A DNA stretch of 7,529 nt from Candidatus Bathyarchaeota archaeon (lineage in GTDB: Archaea; Thermoproteota; Bathyarchaeia; TCS64), in the NCBI GenBank assembly GCA_030602935.1, contig JAUVYU010000028.1:1-7529 (forward strand), read 5' to 3'. The position numbers were made by a program, and so were the translations under genes. The first letter of the stretch is position 1. Each line of letters begins with the position of its first letter. The notes beneath the pieces are model-generated. The model was not told the DNA's origin, made no database searches, and was given only the letters and a program-made list of their open reading frames with translations. Below, in pieces: positions 1 to 5,345 of the stretch.

Positions 1-88
1 TGATCGTCTCTCATGCTGAAGGAAAAAGGCGATACTTAATGATTACCGATAAGGGGAGACAAGTACTCTCAGCGATGAGAGACGATCA
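1..88. repeat. 14-bp perfect inverted repeats flanking a 60-bp inverted segment
   Basis: TGATCGTCTCTCAT at 1-14 is the exact reverse complement of 75-88. The 60-bp spacer (15-74) read on the plus strand in the frame set by the repeat encodes AEGKRRYL, then ITDKGRQVL and SA. This is the wing and following helix expected after the PadR-like GLIVSH at the end of the minus-strand threonine synthase. So the spacer lies backwards relative to the gene. Sixty bases is a whole number of codons, and flipping it back gives an uninterrupted frame through position 1 (continuing MRDD). The first base of the window is also the outer edge of the repeat, which is what a fold-back contig end would look like. 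Confidence 0.85.
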
Positions 89-1400
89 AACCTTTCTCCT
101 CCAAGTCAGAGAGATGTTGGTAGATGGCCCCCAGGGTCATCTTCTTCCCCATGCCCTTCCAGAGTTCGTAGCCGTACGTCTTGCTTCTGGAGATATTCTT
201 GAGGAGGTGCTCCTTGGTGGCCAGCTTCGATCCGAGGCCTGGGGACCTCCGCCTGCTGCTGAGGCTCTGGAAAATATCGTTTGTCTTTAGACCGCTGCTC
301 GTTATCAGGCTAATTATGGAGTCTTTCGGGTCGATAATCCCCTCATCACGGAGCCTGGGCAGGCATGCGACGGCTGCAGCGCTTGCAGGCTCCGCGAATA
401 TGCCCTCGAGGCGGGCTATCTCTTTCCCGTACCTGAGCATCTCGTCGTCAGTCACGGTCACGGAGATGCCGTCGGACTCCTTCAAGGCCTCTAATGCGGC
501 CGAGCCGTACCTGGGCTCGGAGTAAAAGATTGCCTTCGCCACTGTTTCAGCAGCCTCAAGCTTCGAGGGTTCCACATCTCCTTGGCTGAACGCGTCTGTG
601 ATTGGAGAGCATCCCTCTGCTTGGACACCTATGAGCCTTGGCATTTTCGTCAACGTGCCCATCTCCTCGAGCTCTTTGAAACCCTTCCAGACTGCATGGA
701 ATGTCTGACCGCTGCCCATGGCGACGACGACCCAGTCAGGGGGATCTCCCTGCTCAGCCAGCTCGTACGAGATGGTTTTCAGTGCCTCCGTTGATAGAGG
801 GTTTAGCTCCGTCGTGGCCTGATACCACCCGGTCCTTTCCACGAGGCCTACTGTCTGAGATATGGCATGCTCTATGTTGTCCCCTGCCGTGTCTACCTCG
901 GCGTCGTAGGCGATCATCTGAGCTAATTTGCCTATATCCATGTTTGACGGGACGATGAGATGGCAGGTCAAGCCTTCTTTTGCGGAGTAGGCTGCGAGGG
1001 ATGCGCCGTGGTTGCCGCTAGTTGCGCTGACCAGCGTGTCGAATCCTCTGCCCACTGCGTCGCTTACTATCAGGGAGGCAGAGCGATCTTTGAAGGAGCT
1101 GGTCGGGTTCCTTGTCTCGTCTTTGAGCTTAAGGTTCTCTAGCTCTAGGTCCGATCCGAGTCTCTCAGAAACCCAGAGAGGTGTGCCCCCCTCTCCAAGG
1201 CTCACAGCTTCTTTCACGGGGGGGAGGACGGGGCGGTACCTCCAGAAGGAGATGGGCCCCTCAAACTTCACCTCCTTCAAGTATTCGGGATCGAACGAGT
1301 ACTCCAGTACTCCACCGCATTTTGAGCAGGTATATCCTGGCCGCTCCTGCTCAGCTTCTTGTCCACATGAGCGGCATGATAGCTTGAAGCTAGACCCCAT
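69..1400 (-). CDS. thrC: Threonine synthase with truncated C-terminal PadR-like winged-helix domain
   Basis: PLP enzyme that converts O-phospho-L-homoserine to L-threonine, the last step of cytosolic threonine synthesis. Seen in the 443 residues: an N-terminal zinc ribbon (C9, C12, C25, C28); the PLP-lysine motif NPTSSFKDRSA with K104 as the expected Schiff-base lysine; SGNHG at 128-132; a Gly-rich phosphate loop GSGQT at 229-233; and a late TSSG at 368-371. This is the archaeal zinc-ribbon threonine synthase pattern. Residues from about 396 match the PadR helix-turn-helix (YGYEL, TLGAIYQHLSDLEEKGLI), which is not part of the usual enzyme. That domain ends abruptly after SHR at a TGA inside an inverted structure (1-88), so its wing is missing as written. 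The ATG at 1400 puts the zinc ribbon at the very N-terminus. A TATA-like box lies about 28-40 bases upstream. The enzyme assignment is firm. A related PLP lyase such as cysteate synthase is less likely because the threonine synthase motifs fit well. Confidence 0.9.
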   Translation of the reverse strand: MGSSFKLSCRSCGQEAEQERPGYTCSKCGGVLEYSFDPEYLKEVKFEGPISFWRYRPVLPPVKEAVSLGEGGTPLWVSERLGSDLELENLKLKDETRNPTSSFKDRSASLIVSDAVGRGFDTLVSATSGNHGASLAAYSAKEGLTCHLIVPSNMDIGKLAQMIAYDAEVDTAGDNIEHAISQTVGLVERTGWYQATTELNPLSTEALKTISYELAEQGDPPDWVVVAMGSGQTFHAVWKGFKELEEMGTLTKMPRLIGVQAEGCSPITDAFSQGDVEPSKLEAAETVAKAIFYSEPRYGSAALEALKESDGISVTVTDDEMLRYGKEIARLEGIFAEPASAAAVACLPRLRDEGIIDPKDSIISLITSSGLKTNDIFQSLSSRRRSPGLGSKLATKEHLLKNISRSKTYGYELWKGMGKKMTLGAIYQHLSDLEEKGLIVSHR

Positions 1401-1427
1401 CGCCGGGTATATGGTGGAGAACAGGCG

Positions 1428-1440
1428 TTTAAGTGTTAAA
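1428..1440 (-). promoter_or_regulatory. Putative TATA box and dyad for threonine synthase
   Basis: The stretch TTTAA-GTG-TTAAA is a short perfect dyad (5-bp arms, 3-base centre) lying 28-40 bases before the ATG at 1400. Read on the minus strand it is A/T-rich enough to act as a TATA element, which would put transcription start close to the start codon and give a short leader or none. Its symmetry also makes it a possible operator. Both roles are inferred from position and composition only. Confidence 0.4.
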
Positions 1441-1455
1441 TGTTATCCGTCATTC

Positions 1456-1463
1456 TTTTAAAG
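1456..1463 (+). promoter_or_regulatory. Putative TATA box for the SSB-like gene
   Basis: TTTTAAAG lies about 40 bases before the GTG at 1503, so transcription would start near 1485-1490. A purine-rich GAGGGA at 1491-1496 follows, six bases before the GTG, and can serve as a weak Shine-Dalgarno. Together they support this start codon. Confidence 0.45.
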
Positions 1464-1502
1464 TCCGTTCCAGAATGAGGCTTCATAACTGAGGGAACGA
1501 GA

Positions 1503-1805
1503 GTGAAGATTAAGGGTCTACGCCCAGGGATGGAGGGAGTGGATCTTGAGGTGAGTATTCTGCGACTTGAAGAGCAGAGGGAGGTCACCGCCCACTCAGG
1601 GATTACCCATGTCATCGTGGAGGGGGAGGTTGAGGATGACTCCGGAAGCATCAGGCTCACCGTCTGGAATGAAAGCATCGAGCAACTGATGAATGTTAAC
1701 CTAGGCAACAGGTTAGAGCTCAAGAACTGTTTCATAACCTCGTTTAAAGGGGTCTTGAGCGTGAACGTTGGTCGGGACTCTAAAGTACTGCAGCTTGATG
1801 AATAA
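1503..1805 (+). CDS. Single-OB-fold ssDNA-binding protein (crenarchaeal SSB / SOSS-B type)
   Basis: Predicted ssDNA-binding protein for replication and repair. The 100 residues align along their length with the OB fold of Sulfolobus SSB and its relatives: N-terminal LRPGMEGVDLEVSIL, central GEVEDDSGSIRLTVWNE, then a FITSFKG block and VNVG. Of the three aromatic residues that stack on DNA in the Sulfolobus protein (W56, W75, F79), the equivalents here appear to be W55, F77 and F81, so one Trp is replaced by Phe. The protein stops right after the OB fold and lacks the Gly-rich/acidic tail of the Sulfolobus SSB. It starts at GTG, supported by the GAGGGA six bases upstream. It is transcribed divergently from threonine synthase with about 100 bp between starts. 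It could alternatively be an RPA-associated OB-fold protein. The fold assignment is strong; its role as the main cellular SSB is inferred. Confidence 0.85.
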   Translation: MKIKGLRPGMEGVDLEVSILRLEEQREVTAHSGITHVIVEGEVEDDSGSIRLTVWNESIEQLMNVNLGNRLELKNCFITSFKGVLSVNVGRDSKVLQLDE

Positions 1806-1816
1806 ATGCCCTTTAA

Positions 1817-1963
1817 TTGAACAAAGAATGGACTATATGCAAATCCACTGGTTTAGACCACATTTTCGAAGCGAAGAAGGTCTACCTCAGCAACGTCATA
1901 ATTGACCTCAATGAGTTGAGAAGTGATCTAAGTAACGATGGTATCACCTCGCTCAACAATTAA
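1817..1963 (+). CDS. Doubtful 48-codon open frame, unknown
   Basis: A short frame beginning TTG lies between the SSB-like gene and the convergent LSm gene and ends at TAA. It would encode a 48-residue peptide with a plausible amphipathic look (FEAKKVYLSNVIIDLNELRS). No Shine-Dalgarno or clear start is visible, so it may be a gene fragment or chance. The FEAKKVYL part has a diverged, stop-interrupted copy downstream of ilvD (5261-5295), which is the only reason to list it. I do not recognise a family. Confidence 0.2.
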   Translation: MNKEWTICKSTGLDHIFEAKKVYLSNVIIDLNELRSDLSNDGITSLNN

Positions 1964-1988
1964 TTGCAGAGCTGAATGATGTAAAGTT

Positions 1989-2264
1989 CTAATCGGAGTC
2001 TGTGGTAGTCCTAGGTATCCTCTGTGGAGGATTTTTCGGGTCTATGCATACGTAGGAGATGTTGTTCCCTCGGATGAAGACATCGCCGTAGCTAGCCACC
2101 AGCCCATGCTGGTTGTACTCCTTCGCTCCCTTCAGCATCATGTTCATGTAGCCGTCGGCCCTGGTCATCCGTCCCCAGTACTCGCCTCGGTTCTTCAATG
2201 TAACCGTCACGTTATTTCCTACACTTTTAATGAGGACATTCAATGGCTTCTTTCTAGGTTCCAA
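1989..2264 (-). CDS. Sm-like archaeal protein (LSm/SmAP)
   Basis: RNA-binding protein expected to form a homo-heptameric (or hexameric) ring that binds U-rich RNA. The 91 residues show the bipartite Sm fold: Sm1 at about 18-48, with D37 and M40-N41 in the loop 3 position that contacts bases (ADGYMNMML), and Sm2 at about 62-72, with the FIRGNNI motif whose R65-G66 forms the other half of the RNA pocket. The tail after residue 76 is short, polar and Pro/Thr-rich. The start is TTG at 2264: an in-frame stop lies three codons upstream, and AAGGTGA (2271-2277, minus strand) sits six bases before it, an excellent archaeal Shine-Dalgarno. A nearby ATG is out of frame. It follows the methyltransferase on the same strand with a gap of about 90 bases and probably has its own promoter. 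Confidence 0.93.
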   Translation of the reverse strand: MEPRKKPLNVLIKSVGNNVTVTLKNRGEYWGRMTRADGYMNMMLKGAKEYNQHGLVASYGDVFIRGNNISYVCIDPKNPPQRIPRTTTDSD

Positions 2265-2270
2265 ATCATA

Positions 2271-2277
2271 TCACCTT
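2271..2277 (-). promoter_or_regulatory. Shine-Dalgarno deciding the TTG start of the LSm gene
   Basis: Minus-strand AAGGTGA ends six bases before the TTG at 2264. It matches the archaeal anti-Shine-Dalgarno well and fixes the start of a gene with no in-frame ATG. Confidence 0.6.
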
Positions 2278-2308
2278 ATGTAAGGTTCAACTACTTAGCC
2301 CATCAAAT

Positions 2309-2320
2309 AGATATAAAAAG
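2309..2320 (-). promoter_or_regulatory. Putative TATA box for the LSm gene
   Basis: Minus-strand CTTTTTATAT lies about 45-55 bases before the TTG start. It would place transcription start near 2285 and leave a short leader that carries the Shine-Dalgarno. Confidence 0.45.
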
Positions 2321-2355
2321 TTTCTGAAATTAAGAACATCATAAATAAATTACAT

Positions 2356-2907
2356 TCAGAATATCTTTAAGGATAAGATAGCTATTGTGTCTGAAAGTTT
2401 TTCGTCATTTATAAAATTCATAATCATGAATCCCGCTGATTCGATTATATGTCTGAAAGCCTCCTCTGAGAAGGCCTTCTTCAATGCTGTAACGACCACT
2501 CGGGTACCCTTATGACCAACGCGGGATATCTCTTCTAGGGCTCTAGCCTTGTTTGGTGTGTTCTGTAAGAGAGTGATCGCGAAGACCCTGCCGAACACAT
2601 GATCTCGCAGGGGTAGGTTCTCGGCATCTCCCTGTATCAAATGCTTGTCGTACTTATCCCGGATACGCGTTAGAGCCTTCGATAGCAAACTTGAGGAGAT
2701 ATCCAGCCCGATAGTGGTTGTACTCAGATATTCAAGCAGAAGACCGGTTCCACATCCGTTGTCCAGGATGATTTCGTGTTGTTTAACCTCCACCTCAGCG
2801 AGTATGGTTTCGTATTTTTCCCTCTGCTCCGCCCCATACCTGAGGTCATACAGTCTGCCGCCGAGGTTATCGTAGGAATCCCTGATCTCTCGCTTGGTTG
2901 CGGCCAT
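2356..2907 (-). CDS. Class I SAM-dependent methyltransferase, substrate unknown
   Basis: Rossmann-fold methyltransferase of the Methyltransf_11/UbiE-like group. Counting from the ATG at 2907 (183 residues), the SAM-binding motif I is ILDNGCGTG (47-55), the acidic residue after strand 2 is in GLDIS (D69), and a second SAM-contact segment is QGDAENLPL (92-100). The N-terminal SYDNLGGRLYDLRYGAEQREKY block resembles archaeal homologues and fits a start just before it. A minus-strand TATA-like GGATAAAT around 2929-2935 lies about 25 bases ahead of this ATG, so it would be leaderless. The frame stays open to another ATG at 3006, adding 33 residues with three cysteines; that start also has a TATA-like sequence (AGATAAAAAC) about 25 bases upstream, so it cannot be ruled out. 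The substrate cannot be inferred: the neighbours give no consistent pathway. Confidence 0.85.
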   Translation of the reverse strand: MAATKREIRDSYDNLGGRLYDLRYGAEQREKYETILAEVEVKQHEIILDNGCGTGLLLEYLSTTTIGLDISSSLLSKALTRIRDKYDKHLIQGDAENLPLRDHVFGRVFAITLLQNTPNKARALEEISRVGHKGTRVVVTALKKAFSEEAFRHIIESAGFMIMNFINDEKLSDTIAILSLKIF

Positions 2908-3005
2908 CAGATTAGATGAGCCCACCCCATTTATCCCTCTTTTGTCTCTAATACAGGAGACAAAGCATGACTTGTGGGGGCAATACAGCACATGGACATA
3001 AAACA

Positions 3006-3044
3006 TGCCCCTTGCTCAGATGACTGTTTTTATCTGAAGGGGCA
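3006..3044. repeat. Hairpin/inverted repeat upstream of the methyltransferase
   Basis: TGCCCCTT (3006-3013) pairs with AAGGGGCA (3037-3044), and CAGAT (3017-3021) pairs with ATCTG (3032-3036). This gives 13 base pairs interrupted by a 3-base bulge, with a 10-base loop. The loop region carries an A/T run that reads as a TATA-like box on the minus strand. It may be an operator or promoter dyad for the methyltransferase. Confidence 0.6.
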
Positions 3045-3088
3045 GAGGAAAATAATAATGTTAAATATGGAGATATTAGTTGGGCGTC

Positions 3089-3108
3089 ATTAACATAATT
3101 ATGTTAAT
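3089..3108. promoter_or_regulatory. Perfect 20-bp palindrome, possible operator
   Basis: ATTAACATAATTATGTTAAT is identical to its reverse complement over all 20 bases. This length and composition are typical of binding sites for dimeric winged-helix regulators. It lies about 80-180 bases upstream of the two possible methyltransferase starts and nearly 400 bases upstream of ilvD, so its target is unclear. Confidence 0.5.
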
Positions 3109-3159
3109 CGAAAGGGCGGATCTTCTAGGCCTTATAGATAATGTACCTTCGAACTTTGG

Positions 3160-3340
3160 GACGCGATTCACATCCATACACTCTAGGAGGGGGTAAAGGT
3201 CGTCTTCACTCAACATTTCAAAAGAATTACCTTGATCTAGCTCGTTAGATCAGACCCAAGTCGCCTTAGTAAGAGAATAAGGGCTCAGGCCCAACGATGA
3301 AGGTTCGCCTTTAGGCCTCAGACCCACTTAGTTTAATTTT
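3160..3340 (+). ncRNA. Candidate small structured RNA (speculative)
   Basis: A TATA-like CTTATAGAT near 3131-3139 could start a plus-strand transcript around 3160. Downstream are three hairpins in a row (7-bp arms at 3233-3252; GGGC/GCCC at 3281-3292; a TTCG-loop stem at 3300-3311). They are interspersed with three TCAGRCCC repeats 33-35 bases apart and followed by a six-T run at 3337-3342 that could terminate archaeal transcription. No known RNA family is recognised and the ends are guesses. Confidence 0.2.
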
Positions 3341-3364
3341 TTGTCTCATAGTGACAAGACAAAA
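3339..3364. repeat. Inverted repeat with 8-bp arms
   Basis: TTTTGTCT (3339-3346) and AGACAAAA (3357-3364) are exact reverse complements around a 10-base spacer. It lies about 100 bases ahead of the ilvD TATA box. It could be an operator, or a terminator-like hairpin for any transcript entering from the left. Confidence 0.5.
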
Positions 3365-3460
3365 GCCCTCATTTTCAGGGTAATTCTACTCGTATCTGAA
3401 AATAAAGAGAAAATTATTTTCACAGAAGAGGGATCCCGAAGGATAGCGTCGAGCATTATT

Positions 3461-3470
3461 GTTTAAAAAG
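3461..3470 (+). promoter_or_regulatory. Putative TATA box for ilvD
   Basis: GTTTAAAAAG lies 22-31 bases before the ATG at 3492, the spacing expected for a leaderless archaeal transcript. This favours the ATG at 3492 over the upstream in-frame TTG at 3459, which would fall inside or ahead of the promoter. Confidence 0.55.
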
Positions 3471-3491
3471 GGGGTCGATCCCTCATTCTCT

Positions 3492-5228
3492 ATGGACTCC
3501 GTCTCTTTACTTCGTGATAAAAAGCGTGAGGAATATGGGGGCCTCTCGACGAGGCGCAGGAGCTCGAAGGTCCTCGATGGGATAGAACGCTCAGTGCACC
3601 GCTCACTGTACAAAGGCGTGGGGCTTACAGACGAGGACCTGAAGAAGCCTCTGATCGCCATAGTGAACTCTTGGAACGAGATCGTGCCCGGCCACATCCA
3701 CCTCGACAAGCTGGCTTATCAGGTCAAGAAGGGCGTCTCCCAGGCCGGGGGTACGCCCCTTGAGTTTAACACCATCGGCGTCTGCGACGGCATAGCCATG
3801 GGCCACGAGGGGATGAGGATGAGCCTTCCCAGCAGGGAGCTCATCGCCGACTCGGTGGAGATCATGATAGAGTCCCACGGCTTCGACGCCATGGTCTGCC
3901 TGACGACATGTGACAAGATCGATCCCGGGATGATGATGGCCGCGGCCCGCCTTGACATACCCACGATCTTCTGCCTGGGCGGCCCAATGGAGCCCGGCTT
4001 CCCGGCCTGGGGGAAGTTCAAGGACCAGACGATAACAGTCCAGGAGCTATTCATGGTCCCGAGCCTGGTCAAGTCGGGGGAGATAAGCGTCGAGGAGGCG
4101 GCCTACCTGGAGGACATCTGCTGCGGGAGCGCCGGAGCATGCGCCGGGATGTTCACGGCGAACTCGATGCAGTGCCTCATGGAGGCCATAGGGATGACCC
4201 TGCCGTACATGGCGACGGCTCCATCCGTCGGTGCGACGAGGATGCGAATGGCCTTGGAGACAGGCCGGCAGATAATGACCCTACTCGAGCTCGGGCTTAC
4301 ACCCAGCAGCATCATGACCGAGAAGGCGTTCCTGAACGCGATCGCGATGGATATGGCCCTGGGAGGCTCCACCAACACGGTGCTGCACCTCACAGCCATC
4401 GCATATGAGCTGGAGTTCGAGCTCGACCTGGGGCTGTTCGACGAGATCAGCCGAAAGACGCCGCACCTATGCAACATGGCGCCGGCTGGTCCATGGAAGA
4501 TCAACGACCTGCATGACGCAGGGGGTATCCCAGCGGTGCAGAAGACCATAAGGGACCTCATTAACACGGACGTCATCACTGCGGCGGGGGTCTCTCTTGG
4601 TGAGAGCCTCGCTGATATCGAGGTCTACAACCGAGAAGTGATCCGCCCTCTGACGAACCCTATCCATAAAGAGGGAGGCATAGCCGTCCTCAAAGGGAGC
4701 TTGGCGCCGGACGCCTGCGTGGCCAAGATCGCCGCTATGAGCCCCAAGATGATGAACGTCGTCGGAACCGCAAAGGTCTACGACAGGGAGGAGGACGCAG
4801 TTGAGGCCCTCCACCGTGGTGAGATAGGACCCGGGAGCATCATCGTCATCAGGTACGAGGGGCCGAAGGGAGGACCCGGCATGAGGGAGATGCTCACCGC
4901 CACGAGCGCCGTCGTCGGCTACGGACTGGAGGAGGAGGTGGCCCTGATAACGGACGGCAGATTCTCTGGAGCCACGAGGGGCCCGTGTATAGGGCACATA
5001 TCCCCTGAGGCGTCAGCGGGAGGACCCATAGCGTTGGTGGAGGACGGAGACAAGATTATCATCGATGTCCCCAACAGGAGGCTCGACCTAGATATCAGTG
5101 AAGACGAGATGGAAAAGCGCAGGAAGGCCTGGACCCCACCGGAGCCGAAGGTGAAAAAGGGGTACCTCGCGAGATATGCGTACCTGGTTTCTTCAGCTGA
5201 CAAAGGCGCGGTCTTCAAGAGGGTATAA
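3492..5228 (+). CDS. ilvD: Dihydroxy-acid dehydratase
   Basis: Fe-S enzyme that dehydrates 2,3-dihydroxy-3-methylbutanoate (and the methylpentanoate analogue) to the 2-oxo acids that become valine, leucine and isoleucine. From the ATG at 3492 the protein has 578 residues, the usual family length plus a short basic N-terminal extension. Visible signatures: [16 protein letters not shown] (59-74), [13 protein letters not shown] (96-108), TTCDK with cluster Cys C140 and the D141/K142 metal-site pair, [12 protein letters not shown] with C217, [10 protein letters not shown] (291-300), and [14 protein letters not shown] (489-502), whose S492 is the expected catalytic base. The VPGH form (rather than the PCN form) places it with the E. 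coli/methanogen-like branch usually associated with a [4Fe-4S] cluster; the cluster type is inferred. The upstream TTG at 3459 in the same frame is less likely because a TATA box overlaps it. It stands alone, convergent with the tandem winged-helix gene. Confidence 0.96.
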   Translation: MDSVSLLRDKKREEYGGLSTRRRSSKVLDGIERSVHRSLYKGVGLTDEDLKKPLIAIVNSWNEIVPGHIHLDKLAYQVKKGVSQAGGTPLEFNTIGVCDGIAMGHEGMRMSLPSRELIADSVEIMIESHGFDAMVCLTTCDKIDPGMMMAAARLDIPTIFCLGGPMEPGFPAWGKFKDQTITVQELFMVPSLVKSGEISVEEAAYLEDICCGSAGACAGMFTANSMQCLMEAIGMTLPYMATAPSVGATRMRMALETGRQIMTLLELGLTPSSIMTEKAFLNAIAMDMALGGSTNTVLHLTAIAYELEFELDLGLFDEISRKTPHLCNMAPAGPWKINDLHDAGGIPAVQKTIRDLINTDVITAAGVSLGESLADIEVYNREVIRPLTNPIHKEGGIAVLKGSLAPDACVAKIAAMSPKMMNVVGTAKVYDREEDAVEALHRGEIGPGSIIVIRYEGPKGGPGMREMLTATSAVVGYGLEEEVALITDGRFSGATRGPCIGHISPEASAGGPIALVEDGDKIIIDVPNRRLDLDISEDEMEKRRKAWTPPEPKVKKGYLARYAYLVSSADKGAVFKRV

Positions 5229-5260
5229 CCCCCCTTTCTAGTACGCTCATCTAATTTTAC

Positions 5261-5295
5261 AGCGAAAAAGGTCTAGCTCGACAAGTTCGAAATTG
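5261..5295 (+). repeat. Diverged copy of a segment at 1870-1904
   Basis: By eye, 27 of 35 bases match 1870-1904 without gaps. In the corresponding frame both read AKKV-(Y or stop)-L, with TAC in the first copy and TAG here. Both copies lie just downstream of a plus-strand gene. This may be a decayed fragment of a small gene or a shared 3' element; chance cannot be excluded. Confidence 0.3.
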
Positions 5296-5345
5296 TAGAG
5301 AGAATAGGGACGATACAGGAGGTTTCGAGGAAAAAGTGGTTATGG

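Larger units (their letters stand above)
3045..3458. other. Dyad-rich intergenic region between methyltransferase and ilvD
   Basis: No convincing protein gene or tRNA is visible on either strand in these 400-odd bases. It is A/T-rich in parts and holds many short symmetrical elements: AATAT-GGAG-ATATT (3064-3077), a perfect 20-bp palindrome (3089-3108), a 7-bp-arm hairpin (3233-3252), GGGC-TCAG-GCCC (3281-3292), AAGG-TTCG-CCTT (3300-3311) and an 8-bp-arm hairpin (3339-3364). The density of dyads, three TCAGRCCC repeats and a following T-run suggest either regulatory DNA or a small structured RNA. The start of ilvD itself appears to have its own TATA box further downstream. Confidence 0.6.

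Noticed and set aside
1..88. Recombinase-driven phase switch as the default explanation
   Set aside because: The two orientations keep frame, but no recombinase gene is in view, the 60-bp loop is very short for a synaptic complex, and the window edge coincides with the repeat. It is kept as one hypothesis only.
39..290. Plus-strand open frame beginning MITDKGRQVL
   Set aside because: Its first residues are the reversed PadR wing segment (15-74) and the rest is antisense to threonine synthase, so it is not an independent gene.
1012..1461. 149-codon plus-strand frame opposite the threonine synthase N-terminus
   Set aside because: Entirely antisense to a well-supported gene for most of its length; no family features; its composition mirrors the coding strand.
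3300..3317. tRNA or C/D-box RNA suggested by GGTTCG and CGATGA
   Set aside because: No cloverleaf can be drawn, and no properly placed D box follows on the same strand.
3603..5218. Several long minus-strand frames opposite ilvD
   Set aside because: They arise from the codon bias of the GC-rich ilvD gene. None has recognisable domains or a start signal.
5280..5299. tRNA T-arm-like AAGTTCGAAATT
   Set aside because: The flanking bases do not form a five-pair T stem, and no acceptor, D or anticodon arm can be built around it.
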